Source: Streptomyces fungicidicus
GTDB taxonomy: Bacteria > Actinomycetota > Actinomycetes > Streptomycetales > Streptomycetaceae
Direction: 5' to 3'
DNA: 64,000 bases
Assembly (NCBI RefSeq): GCF_003665435.1
Contig: NZ_CP023407.1
Location: forward strand, 1,612,001 to 1,676,000
Shown: one piece after another, positions 16,192 to 24,971 of the stretch
How the letters are laid out: each line of letters opens with the position of its first letter
Numbering within the stretch: position 1 is the first letter of the stretch
The notes under the pieces: generated by a model
What the model was told of the DNA's origin: nothing
The model's database searches: none
What the model saw: the letters and a program-made list of their open reading frames with translations, nothing else
Translations under genes and position numbers: made by a program

Positions 16192-17691
16192 ATGCCTCCG
16201 CGTACGAACGACAGCGCCCCCGACGGCGGGGGGCACCCGGTGCCGCCCGCACCGGGAGCGGAGACCACCCGTCCCGTCCGTGCGGAACACGCGCGGGACA
16301 CCGGCCGCGGCGACGAGGTGCCGGGGGCGGCCGCCCCCGGGCGGCCCGCCACGGGCCGGCGGGCGCGGGGGCTGCGTCTCCTCTCGTGTGCCGCCCTGCT
16401 GGCCGTCGCGGCGAGCGCCGGGGCCGTCGCCGTGGGCGGCGGCCGGGACGGCGCGGGGGCCGGGGCGGCCGACGCCGCGCCGGCCGCCGTGGCAGGCGTG
16501 CTCGCCGGGGGTGATCTCGGCGCCGGGATACGGTCGTTGCAGGCCCATCTGCGGGCACAGCCGAAGGACGCCGCCGGCTGGGCCACCCTCGGGACCGCCT
16601 ACGTCGAGCAGGCGCGCACCCAGGGTGATCCCTCACGCTATCCGCAGGCCGAGCGGGCGCTCCGGCGCTCCCTCGCCCTGGACCCGGGGAACGACCAGGC
16701 CCTCGCCGGGCAGGCCGCCCTCGCCGCCGCACGGCACGACTTCACCGGCGCCCTGGCGTACGCCGACCGCGCGCTGGAGCGGAACCCGTACAGCGAACGC
16801 GCCCTGTGCTCCCGGGTCGACGCGCTGGTCGAGCTCGGCCGGTACGAGGAGGCCGAGGCCGCCGCCACCACCGCCGACCGCAGGCGGCCCGGTGTGCCCG
16901 CGTTCACGCGGTACGCGTACGTACGGGAGCTGCGCGGCGACGTGCGCACCGCGCGGGAGGTGCTGCGACGGGCCCTCCGCAGCGCCGCCTCGCCCGCGGA
17001 CGTGGCGTACGTGGCGACCGCGCTGGGACAGCTGGCCTGGAACCAGGGCGATCACGGGGCGGCCCTCGAGCACTATGCGCGGGCGCTCGCGGCCGACGAC
17101 GGCTACCTGCCCGCCCTGGAGGGCCGGGCCCGCGCGCAGGCCGCGAGCGGGGACCGCGCGGGAGCCGTCGCGGCGCTGGAGCGGATCGTCGCCCGGTCCC
17201 CGCTGCCCGGGCCGCTGGTCGCCCTCGGCGAGCTGTACGAGGACCGCGACGGCGACGGCGACCGCGCGAGGGCACGCGACCAGTACGCCCTCGTCGACGC
17301 CTGGACCGCGCTGGCCCGGGCCGGCGGGGTCGACGCCGGCCTCGACACCGCGCTCGCCGCTGCCGACCACGGCGACGCCGGTGCGGCGCTGCGCGCGGCG
17401 CGCGCGGAGTGGGACCGGCGGCACAGCGTGCACACCGCGGACGCCCTCGCCTGGGCGCTGCACGTCAACGGCCGCGACGAGGAGGCGCTTCCGTACGCCC
17501 GCCGCGCCACCGCCACCGGCTACCGCAACGCCGCCTTCCTCTACCACCGGGGCGTGATCGAGAAGGCCGCCGGGCGGGACGGCGCCGCCCGCGACTCGCT
17601 GACCGCCGCGCTGGAACTGAACCCCGGATTCTCGCCGTCGGGCGCCCGTGCGGCCCGTGCCGCGCTGAAGGAACTGGGGGCGGCACGTTGA
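16192..17691 (+). CDS. membrane-anchored tetratricopeptide-repeat protein
   Basis: The product has 499 residues. A Pro/Ala-rich cytoplasmic start of about 57 residues is followed by one membrane helix (about 60-80). A long all-helical extracytoplasmic part then carries several TPR units, for example AAGWATLGTAYVEQA, ALAYADRALERNPYSERAL and AALEHYARALAADDGYLPAL. TPR domains bind other proteins, so it may scaffold the DUF4331 protein or the transporter. The start ATG has GGAGAG upstream. Its stop overlaps the TTG of the next gene by 3 nt. Confidence 0.85.
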   Translation: MPPRTNDSAPDGGGHPVPPAPGAETTRPVRAEHARDTGRGDEVPGAAAPGRPATGRRARGLRLLSCAALLAVAASAGAVAVGGGRDGAGAGAADAAPAAVAGVLAGGDLGAGIRSLQAHLRAQPKDAAGWATLGTAYVEQARTQGDPSRYPQAERALRRSLALDPGNDQALAGQAALAAARHDFTGALAYADRALERNPYSERALCSRVDALVELGRYEEAEAAATTADRRRPGVPAFTRYAYVRELRGDVRTAREVLRRALRSAASPADVAYVATALGQLAWNQGDHGAALEHYARALAADDGYLPALEGRARAQAASGDRAGAVAALERIVARSPLPGPLVALGELYEDRDGDGDRARARDQYALVDAWTALARAGGVDAGLDTALAAADHGDAGAALRAARAEWDRRHSVHTADALAWALHVNGRDEEALPYARRATATGYRNAAFLYHRGVIEKAAGRDGAARDSLTAALELNPGFSPSGARAARAALKELGAAR

Positions 17692-19175
17692 CTCTCCGCC
17701 GTTCCGTCACCGCCGGCGCCGCCGTCCTGACCGCCGCCTGCGCGCTCGCGCTGGTCCCGGCCGCGACGGCGGGGGCGCACCCGCTGGGCAACTTCACCGT
17801 CAACCGCTACGACGGACTCGTGGCCGCACCGGGCGAACTCCGCGTCCACCACGTCGAGGACCTCGCCGAGATCCCGGCCGCACAGGCCGGACCGGACGTC
17901 GAAAGGCTGGGCGGGCGGGCGTGGGCCCGGGAGCGCTGCGCCGCCGCCGCGCTGGACAGCGAGGTGCGCGTCGGGGGGCGGGCGGTCCCGCTCTCGGTAC
18001 GCGACGCCCGTGCGCGGGTACGGCCCGGTCAGGCGGGTCTCGACACCCTGCGCGTGGAGTGCCGGCTGGCCGCTCCGCTTCCGGAGGGCGAGTCGCTGGA
18101 CGTCCGCTTCGACGGAGCGGGTCCGGCGTCCGGGCCGGGCTGGCGGGAGATCACCGCGCGGGGCGACCGGATGACGCTCGCCGCCTCGGACGTGCCGGAG
18201 TCGTCGCTGTCCGGCGAGCTGACGCGGTATCCGGAGAAGCTGCTCTCCTCGCCGGCCGACACCAGGACCGCGGCCCTGACGGTCCATCCGGGCGGACCGG
18301 CGGCGGAGGAGAAGGCGGAATCGGGCGACGCGCCCGCTTCCGCCGTGCTGCCGCGCGGCGCCGACCGCTGGACACGCGCCCTCGACGACCTGGTCGCACG
18401 GCGCGACCTCACCGCCGGCTTCGCCGCGCTGGCCGTGCTGATCGCCGTCGTGCTCGGCGCGGCGCACGCGCTCGCGCCGGGGCACGGCAAGACCCTGATG
18501 GCCGCGACGGCGGCGGCGCGCGGAGGCCGGGCCGGGCTGCGGGACGTCCTGCCCATGGCCGCCTCGGTCACGGTCACCCACACGCTCGGTGTGGTCGCGC
18601 TGGGCCTGCTGGTCACGGCGGGGTCGGCCGCCGCGCCCTCGGTGATCGCCTGGCTGGGCGTCGCGAGCGGCGTCCTCGTCACGCTGGCCGGGGCGAGCCT
18701 GGTGCGCCGCGCCCTGCGCGACCGTCACCCCACCCACCGGCACTCGCACACGCACACGCACACGCAAGGCCACGACTACGGCCGCGTCGAGCACAGCCAC
18801 GGCGGCCACACCCACACCCACCCCGCCGCCCCCACCCTGCGCGGCACGATCCTGCTCGGCTTCGCCGGCGGGCTGGTGCCGAGTCCCTCCGCCGTGGTGG
18901 TGCTGGTGGGTGCCGCAGCGCTCGGCCAGGCCTGGTTCGGGCTGCTGCTCGTCGTGGCGTACGGCGCCGGACTGGCCCTGACCCTCACGGCGGCCGGGTA
19001 CGCCGTGGTCCGGGCGGGCGGCGGGCTGAGCCGGCTGCTGGCACGGCGTCCCCGCTGGACGGCGGCTCCGTGGGCGGCGCTGGCGCGCCGGAGTGCGCCC
19101 CTGGGATCGGCGTGCGTGGTCGTGGTCCTGGGGGCCGGATTGGTGTTCAGGGGGGCGGCATCCGCACTCGGCTGA
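17688..19175 (+). CDS. Ni/Co-type (RcnA/HoxN-like) transporter with extracytoplasmic domain
   Basis: The product has 495 residues from the TTG at 17688, coupled to the TPR gene. A signal peptide ends near AGAHPLGNFTVN and is followed by about 200 extracytoplasmic residues. The membrane part starts near residue 240 with AHALAPGHGKTLMAA, a motif of nickel/cobalt efflux and uptake proteins. A very His-rich loop lies near residues 349-380 (HRHSHTHTHTQGH and HSHGGHTHTHP). A second membrane half follows (GFAGGLVPSPSAVVVLVGA). The HAxxPGHGK motif and His loop suggest metal efflux. The metal is not proven. Confidence 0.85.
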   Translation: MTLRRSVTAGAAVLTAACALALVPAATAGAHPLGNFTVNRYDGLVAAPGELRVHHVEDLAEIPAAQAGPDVERLGGRAWARERCAAAALDSEVRVGGRAVPLSVRDARARVRPGQAGLDTLRVECRLAAPLPEGESLDVRFDGAGPASGPGWREITARGDRMTLAASDVPESSLSGELTRYPEKLLSSPADTRTAALTVHPGGPAAEEKAESGDAPASAVLPRGADRWTRALDDLVARRDLTAGFAALAVLIAVVLGAAHALAPGHGKTLMAATAAARGGRAGLRDVLPMAASVTVTHTLGVVALGLLVTAGSAAAPSVIAWLGVASGVLVTLAGASLVRRALRDRHPTHRHSHTHTHTQGHDYGRVEHSHGGHTHTHPAAPTLRGTILLGFAGGLVPSPSAVVVLVGAAALGQAWFGLLLVVAYGAGLALTLTAAGYAVVRAGGGLSRLLARRPRWTAAPWAALARRSAPLGSACVVVVLGAGLVFRGAASALG

Positions 19176-19226
19176 GCTACTTTCATGAGGAAAAGGGGAA
19201 TTCGCCCGGCTGCGAAGGGGGGCGCC

Positions 19227-20843
19227 GTGTCCGAAGAACCGGGCAGTGAGCGGGTGGTCGCGGGTCGCTACCGGCTGCTGTCACCGCTGGGCGAGGGCGG
19301 TATGGGCACCGTGTGGCGGGCCCGCGACGAGGTGTTGCAGCGCGAGGTCGCCGTCAAGGAGGTGCGCGCCCCGGCCGGGCTGCCGGCGTCCGACGTGGAG
19401 CGGATGTACGCCCGGCTGGAGCGGGAGGCGTGGGCGGCGGCCCGGATCACCGACCGCAATGTGGTGACGGTGTACGACGTGGCGACCGAGGGGGGCCGCC
19501 CGTGGATCGTCATGGAGCTGGTCCGGGGCCTGTCACTGGCCGAGGTGCTGGACGCCGAGGGCCCCCTGCCGCCGCGCCGTGCCGCGCACATCGGCGCGGA
19601 GGTGCTCGCCGCGCTGCGCGCCGCGCACGCGGCGGGGGTGCTGCACCGGGACGTGAAACCGGCGAACGTCCTGATCGCGAACGACGGGCGGATCGTGCTC
19701 ACCGACTTCGGGATCGCCACGGTCGAGGGCAGCTCCGCGCTGACCATGACCGGGGAGGTCGTCGGATCCCCCGAGTTCCTCGCCCCGGAGCGGGCGCTGG
19801 GGCGCACGCCGGGGCCCGAGTCGGACCTGTGGTCGCTCGGTGTGCTGCTGTACGCGGCGGTGGAGGGGCACTCGCCGTTCCGTCAGGACACCCCGCTGAG
19901 CACGCTGCGGGCGATCGTCGACGAGGAGCTGCCGCCGCCGCGCCGGGCGGGTCCGCTCGCCCCGGTAGTCGAGGGGCTGTTGCGCAAGGAGCCGGCTGAA
20001 CGGACGGCGGCGGAACGGGCGCTGGAGGAACTGCGGGTCGTCGGGGCCGGCGGCGCTCCCCGTACGGGCACGACGCGTCCGGTGCCGTACACCCCGACGG
20101 TGGCCGCGCTCCCGGGGCCGGGCCCCGGGACGTCCTCCCCCGCTCCCCCGGGCCCGGTGACGGAGGCGGGGACGCCGGTGACGGACAGCCGGCCGGGGCG
20201 CGACCGGCGTGCCGCGGCAGCCCTGGTGGCGGGCGTGGTCGTGCTGATGCTGGCGCTCGCCGGGCTGACGTACGCGCTGCTGGACGGCGACGACGACGGC
20301 GCCGACGCCAAGGGCACCGGCGGTGGGGTGAGTTCGCCCGCGCGGACCGGCGACGGCGGGGACGGCGACGGCCGGACGCCGGAGACGGCCGATCCGGCGG
20401 CGTCGCCCACCGGCAGCGACGACGAGGAGGAGAAGTCCGCTCCGCCGCCGCAGACGGTGTCGGTGACGGTGACCGGCGCGCGCACGGAGTACTCCGGCGG
20501 CTGTCCGCCGCCCGCTGAGCGGGCGCCCGCGTTCACGGCGACGTTCACGGTGGGGCGGCTGCCGGCCGAGGTCTCGTACCGGTGGGTGGCCGAGGACGGC
20601 TCGGTGGCCGATCCCGGCTGGCGGAAGCTGTCGTTTCCCGAGGGAGGCGGCCGTACGGAGCACGACACGGTGACCGTGACGACGTACTCGGAGACCGGGA
20701 CGTACCGCGGCGAGATCGGTGTGGAGGTCAGGGAGCCGGTGCGGGAGACCTCCGGGACGGTGCCGTTCTCGGTGACGTGCGAGACGGAGACCCCGCCGGG
20801 CGAGGCCTCCCCCTCCGCGTCCGCTTCCGCGGACGACCACTGA
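19227..20843 (+). CDS. membrane serine/threonine protein kinase (PknB type)
   Basis: The product has 538 residues from the GTG at 19227, which has GAAGGGGGGC upstream; an ATG at 19185 sits on top of a TACTTT -10-like box and is rejected. The kinase domain has GEGGMG (about 22-27), K44, HRDVKPAN (from 140) and DFG (160-162). A Pro-rich linker, one membrane helix (about 331-352) and an acidic linker follow. The outer domain of about 150 residues (VSVTVTGARTEYSGGCPPP onward) is not a PASTA repeat. It likely senses something outside the cell and phosphorylates cytoplasmic targets. It sits directly behind the transporter gene. Confidence 0.92.
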   Translation: MSEEPGSERVVAGRYRLLSPLGEGGMGTVWRARDEVLQREVAVKEVRAPAGLPASDVERMYARLEREAWAAARITDRNVVTVYDVATEGGRPWIVMELVRGLSLAEVLDAEGPLPPRRAAHIGAEVLAALRAAHAAGVLHRDVKPANVLIANDGRIVLTDFGIATVEGSSALTMTGEVVGSPEFLAPERALGRTPGPESDLWSLGVLLYAAVEGHSPFRQDTPLSTLRAIVDEELPPPRRAGPLAPVVEGLLRKEPAERTAAERALEELRVVGAGGAPRTGTTRPVPYTPTVAALPGPGPGTSSPAPPGPVTEAGTPVTDSRPGRDRRAAAALVAGVVVLMLALAGLTYALLDGDDDGADAKGTGGGVSSPARTGDGGDGDGRTPETADPAASPTGSDDEEEKSAPPPQTVSVTVTGARTEYSGGCPPPAERAPAFTATFTVGRLPAEVSYRWVAEDGSVADPGWRKLSFPEGGGRTEHDTVTVTTYSETGTYRGEIGVEVREPVRETSGTVPFSVTCETETPPGEASPSASASADDH

Positions 20844-20847
20844 CCGG

Positions 20848-21654
20848 TCAGGCCGCGGCGTTGAACACCGGGAGATAGCCGCCGGACTGCCCCGCGGCCT
20901 TCGGGTGGTACGAGTTGCCGATGTTGGTCCAGTCCACGCTGTGCAGCCAGGAGCTGCCGGAGCAGAGCTCGTGGCCGGTGAACGTGGAGCGGACGTCACC
21001 GAAGGTGAAGCCGTGGGCGCGAGCACGCTGTCCGATCACGTTGTTGAGGTGGTCGGACGCGTCGTTGATCGCCTTCCGCTTGGTCTCCGAGAGACCGACG
21101 CAGAACGTGCCGAGCTTGTAGAAGCGGGGGTATCCGAGCACGGCCACATGGGCGTTGGGGGCCTTGCCGCGGATCGACGTGTAGACGTTGTCGAGCTGGC
21201 CGGGCAGCGTGGAGTCGATGTACGCCCGCGCGGTGTTGATGCGCGAGATGCAGGTGCTGTCGGACTGGAGCACACAGGTGGTCATGACGTCGGCGAAGCC
21301 GGCGTCGTTGCCCCCGACGCTGACGGAGACGAGGCTCGTGCCGCTGTTCAGAGGACCGAGCTGTCCGGCGAGAACATCACCCGTTCGGGCGCCGGAGCAG
21401 GCGGTGAAGGAGAAGGACGAAGGGGAGTTGGCGGCTGCCCAGAGGTAGGGATAGGCGTTCGTGCTGCGCTTGCAGTCGCCGCTGGAGTCGATGTACGAGC
21501 CTGCCCCCACGCCGGAGGAATAGGAGTCGCCGAGCGCCACATAGCCGCCGCTCGCGGCCTGTTCGGCGGACTGCGCCGTCGCGGCCCCGGTGAGGGCGGT
21601 GACGACGGCGAGGAGGAGTGAGCCCAGAAGAAGCAATGGGCGGGGATGTCTCAT
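20848..21654 (-). CDS. secreted SGNH/GDSL lipase or esterase
   Basis: The product has 268 residues with a signal peptide (cleavage after about residue 30). Block I GDSYSSG gives the catalytic Ser, GGND (in SVSVGGNDAGF) is block III, and SYHPKAAG near the end gives the Asp/His region. Six cysteines should form three disulfides, as in S. rimosus lipase and the S. scabies esterase fold. It hydrolyses ester bonds of lipids outside the cell. It is convergent with the kinase gene (4 bp apart). An inverted repeat TTGACA/TGTCAA lies in its leader. Confidence 0.93.
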   Translation of the reverse strand: MRHPRPLLLLGSLLLAVVTALTGAATAQSAEQAASGGYVALGDSYSSGVGAGSYIDSSGDCKRSTNAYPYLWAAANSPSSFSFTACSGARTGDVLAGQLGPLNSGTSLVSVSVGGNDAGFADVMTTCVLQSDSTCISRINTARAYIDSTLPGQLDNVYTSIRGKAPNAHVAVLGYPRFYKLGTFCVGLSETKRKAINDASDHLNNVIGQRARAHGFTFGDVRSTFTGHELCSGSSWLHSVDWTNIGNSYHPKAAGQSGGYLPVFNAAA

Positions 21655-22279
21655 GGGACCTCCGTTTAGCAGGATTGCTGCATCAACCGTTGTAGCGGCT
21701 ACGCGCGTTGACAGGAAGTGTTCATGTCAAAACTTGCATCGCATCGAGCGGATTGGCCCGTTCATGTTTAAACCCGGAGCAAATCTGGCCGTTGGACCTT
21801 TCGGCCCTTGACGGCCCTTACGGGGTGGGCCACATTGAAGCCCGGCATCCGACACTTCGGGGGGCAAAGTCGGCCATGCAGACACACACATCTCGGCGAG
21901 ACACGTACGTAACGGCCAAATCAACGAAAACGTGAGTGGCCGTTCCAGGTCTTGCCATTAGGTGTCAATCGTCAATACCGTCATACATCTCACTCGCATC
22001 GGTCCGTCGGCAAGCGGCTCCAGGGGAGGGCTCGGGACCGCGACGGAAACCGGCGCGGGGCGCGGTAGGGGGGTGCCGTGCCCGGTGACCGCAGGCGGTG
22101 ACCGGGCCGTGCCGCGCGGTCGGCCGCCGTTCTCGCGGCCGGCCAGCTTTGCCAGCTCACCCGGCGTGCACGGAGCTCCGTTCGCCGCGCCCGTGGGGTG
22201 AGAACCCCCCTTTCGAACCGGACGAACAGCCGGGCCGCCCGAGGGGCGGGCGGTCCACCGGACGAGAGGGACCAGACTC
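21655..22279. other. 625-bp intergenic region, AT-richer in its left half
   Basis: No convincing gene is seen. The left half (about 21660-21980) is AT-richer than its surroundings and should hold the promoter of the lipase gene (leftward). The right half leads to the glycosyltransferase operon (rightward) and contains GC-rich stems. Open frames here lack a ribosome-binding site or family resemblance. Confidence 0.5.
21708..21730. promoter_or_regulatory. inverted repeat upstream of the SGNH lipase
   Basis: TTGACA (21708-21713) and TGTCAA (21725-21730) flank 11 nt. On the minus strand TTGACA could also serve as a -35 element. It lies about 55-75 bp before the lipase ATG. Confidence 0.35.
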
Positions 22280-23101
22280 ATGAGTTCCGTTCTGCAGCCG
22301 GCGACCGAGGACCAGGATCCGCCGGCCGCCCGCACGTACCGGCCCGTCTCCACCCACCTGGCCATCGCGCCACCGGTGAGCGTGGTGATACCGGCCATGA
22401 ACGAGGCGGAGAACCTGCCGTACGTCTTCAAGACGCTTCCCGACTGGGTCCACGAGGTGGTCCTGGTCGACGGCAACTCCACCGACGACACCGTCGGGGT
22501 GGCACGCGAACTGTGGCCCGGCGTCAAGGTCGTCGGGCAGCGCGGCAAGGGCAAGGGGGACGCGCTGCGCTCCGGCTTCGAGGCCTGCACCGGCGACATC
22601 ATCGTGATGGTCGACGCGGACGGCTCGGCGGACGGCAACGAGATCGTCAGCTACGTCTCCGCGCTGGTCTCCGGCGCGGACTTCGCCAAGGGGTCCCGGT
22701 TCGCCAACGGCGGCGGCACCGACGACATGACGTTCATCCGCATGCTGGGCAACCGGGTGCTGTGCGCCGTCGTCAACCGCAAGTTCGGCGCGCGGTACAC
22801 CGACCTCTGCTACGGCTACAACGCCTTCTGGCGGCACTGCCTGGACAGGATCGACCTCGACTGCACCGGCTTCGAGGTCGAGACCCTGATGAACATCCGG
22901 GTCGTCAAGGCCGGGTTCAAGGTGCAGGAGATACCCAGCCACGAGTACTTGCGCATCCACGGCACGAGCAATCTGCGGGCCGTGCGCGACGGGCTGCGCG
23001 TGCTGAGAGTGATCCTCGGGGAGCGCTCCAACCGGCGTGCGCTGCGCCGCCGCCCGCGCCCCTCGCCGCTGCTCGGCGCGGTCCGGGGGAAGGTGTCTTG
23101 A
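22280..23101 (+). CDS. family 2 glycosyltransferase, polyprenol-phosphate sugar synthase-like
   Basis: The product has 273 residues with a GT-A fold: SVVIPAMNEAENLPYVF at the start, the donor-binding VDGNSTDDT, and the metal-binding VDADGSADG. No membrane anchor is present. It resembles dolichyl/polyprenyl-phosphate mannosyl- or glucosyltransferases that load a sugar from a nucleotide donor onto a lipid carrier. It leads a three-gene overlapping run with another glycosyltransferase and a polysaccharide deacetylase, so a cell-surface glycan is likely. Confidence 0.88.
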   Translation: MSSVLQPATEDQDPPAARTYRPVSTHLAIAPPVSVVIPAMNEAENLPYVFKTLPDWVHEVVLVDGNSTDDTVGVARELWPGVKVVGQRGKGKGDALRSGFEACTGDIIVMVDADGSADGNEIVSYVSALVSGADFAKGSRFANGGGTDDMTFIRMLGNRVLCAVVNRKFGARYTDLCYGYNAFWRHCLDRIDLDCTGFEVETLMNIRVVKAGFKVQEIPSHEYLRIHGTSNLRAVRDGLRVLRVILGERSNRRALRRRPRPSPLLGAVRGKVS

Positions 23102-24096
23102 GCGGACCCGGAACCCCGGGCGTCTCGGTCGTGATCTGCGCCTACACCGAGGACCGCTGGGAGGACGTCCTCGCGGCGGTCGCCTCGGTTCGGGCGCAGT
23201 CACGGCCGGCCCTGGAGACCCTGCTGGTCGTCGACCACAACCGGGCCCTCCTGGACCGTCTGGGCGAGGAGTACAAGGAGAGCGGGGACGTGCGGGTGCT
23301 CGCCAACGCGGGCCCCCGCGGCCTGTCCGCCGGCCGCAACACCGGGATCGCCGCCTCGCGCGGGGAGGTCGTCGCCTTCCTCGACGACGACGCGGTGGCC
23401 GAACGCGACTGGCTGAGGCACTTCGCCGAGGCGTACGACGACCCGCGCGTGATGGCGGTCGGCGGGCGCACCGAGCCCGTCTGGGCCTCGGGCCGGCGGC
23501 CCGACTGGTTCCCCGAGGAGTTCGACTGGGTGGTGGGCTGCACCTACCGGGGTCTCCCCGGCGGGCGGGTACGGGTCCGCAACGTGCTCGGCGGCAACGC
23601 CTCCTTCCGGCGCACCGCCTTCGACGCGGCGGGCGGCTTCGCCACCGGCATCGGCCGCGACGGGAGCAGACGTCCGCTGGGCGGCGAGGAGACGGAGCTG
23701 TGCATCCGCCTCAGCCGCGCCCGCCCGGACGCGGTCCTGCTGATCGACGACCGCGCGGTGATCCACCACCGGGTGCCCGAAGTCCGCGAGCGCTTCGGTT
23801 ACTTCCGTACCCGCACGTACGCCGAGGGGCTGTCCAAGGCGCTGGTGGCGCGCAGCGTGGGCGCGGGCAAGGGGCTGGAGTCCGAACGCCGGTACACCAC
23901 GCGCGTGCTGCCCGCAGGGGTGGTGCGGGGGCTGCGCGACGCCCTGCTGGCCCGCCCGGGCGGCGCCGCCCGGGCGGGCGCGATCGTGGCCGGGGTGCTC
24001 ACGGCGGCCGGCGGCTATCTGATGGGGAGCGTGCGGGCCGTACGGGGCGGGGTCACGTTCTCCGTGGCGGGGACCGGGGAGGGCGGCCGTGACTGA
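23098..24096 (+). CDS. family 2 glycosyltransferase
   Basis: The product has 332 residues from a TTG at 23098 that overlaps the previous stop by 4 bp (TTGA). It shows VSVVICAYTEDRWEDVLAA, GLSAGRNTGIAASRGEVVAF and the metal-binding LDDDAVAERDW. GGEETELCIRLSRA supplies the acceptor-side acidic residues. A hydrophobic stretch near the C-terminus (about 290-310) may attach it to the membrane. It probably adds a sugar to the same glycan as its neighbours. Confidence 0.88.
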   Translation: MSGPGTPGVSVVICAYTEDRWEDVLAAVASVRAQSRPALETLLVVDHNRALLDRLGEEYKESGDVRVLANAGPRGLSAGRNTGIAASRGEVVAFLDDDAVAERDWLRHFAEAYDDPRVMAVGGRTEPVWASGRRPDWFPEEFDWVVGCTYRGLPGGRVRVRNVLGGNASFRRTAFDAAGGFATGIGRDGSRRPLGGEETELCIRLSRARPDAVLLIDDRAVIHHRVPEVRERFGYFRTRTYAEGLSKALVARSVGAGKGLESERRYTTRVLPAGVVRGLRDALLARPGGAARAGAIVAGVLTAAGGYLMGSVRAVRGGVTFSVAGTGEGGRD

Positions 24097-24889
24097 CGTA
24101 CCCGTCCCGATCCTCATGTACCACGCGGTCGCGGCCGATCCGAGCGGGGCGACCCGTGCCCTGTCCGTGTCCCCGGAGGCGTTCGCCGAGCAGATGGCGG
24201 TGGTCGCGGACCGGGGCCTCACCCCCGTCACCACGGCGGAGCTGGCCGCCTGCTGGCGCTCGGGCCGTGCGTTGCCCGAGCGTCCGGTCCTCGTCACCTT
24301 CGACGACGGCTACGAGGGCGTGCACCGGCACGCGCTGCCCGTGCTCGCCGGGCACGGCTTCCGCGCCACCCTCTTCGTCTCCACCGGCTGGCTCCGCGGG
24401 CCGTACGACACCGGCGGCGGCCCGGACACCATGCTCGACTGGGACCAGGTGCGCGAACTGGCGGGCGCGGGGGTGGAGATCGGCGGGCACAGCCACAGCC
24501 ATCCGCAGCTCGACCAGCTCGACGACCGCCGGCTGCGCTCCGAGCTGACCCTGTGCAGGGAGATCGTCTCGGACCAGCTGGGCTCCGCGCCGGCCTCGTT
24601 CGCCTATCCCTACGGCTACTCCAGCCGCCGGGTGCGCCGGGCGGTGCGGGAGACGGGGTACGCCCAGGCGCTGGCCGTGGGCAACGGGCTCGCCCGCCGC
24701 GTCCAGGGGCCCTACGCCCTGCGGCGCGTCACGGTGCGGAGGTCGACGGACATCGCCGCGTTCGAACGGCTGGTGACGGGGCGGGCCGTCGCCCGCGTCT
24801 TCGCCCGGGACCGGGCGCTGACCAAGGGGTACGCGGTGGTGCGCCGGGCCCGGCGGGTGCGGGCGGTGGCCGGCCGGCCGCCGGACTGA
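24089..24889 (+). CDS. polysaccharide deacetylase (NodB/CE4) family protein
   Basis: The product has 266 residues from the GTG at 24089, overlapping the previous gene by 8 bp. It has the motifs VLVTFDDGYEGVH (catalytic Asp and metal Asp) and GHSHSHPQLDQL (metal His pair), with FAYPYGYSSRRVR after them. No signal peptide is seen, so it may act on the lipid-linked intermediate inside the cell or be exported by another route. It would remove N-acetyl groups from the glycan built by the two upstream transferases. Confidence 0.88.
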   Translation: MTDVPVPILMYHAVAADPSGATRALSVSPEAFAEQMAVVADRGLTPVTTAELAACWRSGRALPERPVLVTFDDGYEGVHRHALPVLAGHGFRATLFVSTGWLRGPYDTGGGPDTMLDWDQVRELAGAGVEIGGHSHSHPQLDQLDDRRLRSELTLCREIVSDQLGSAPASFAYPYGYSSRRVRRAVRETGYAQALAVGNGLARRVQGPYALRRVTVRRSTDIAAFERLVTGRAVARVFARDRALTKGYAVVRRARRVRAVAGRPPD

Positions 24890-24971
24890 ACGGGGGACGG
24901 GCCACGCCCGGGCGCCGCGTGTACGCCGGAAACGGGGTGCGCGCGACGCCCGGGTGACCGATCATGGCGGC

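Noticed and set aside
18745..18830. CAC-rich stretch as a microsatellite or DNA repeat
   Set aside because: It is the coding sequence of the His-rich loop in frame and is explained by the protein.
19185..19229. ATG at 19185 as start of the kinase
   Set aside because: It abuts a TACTTT -10-like box and lacks a ribosome-binding site; the GTG at 19227 has GAAGGGGGGC in front and starts near the kinase domain.
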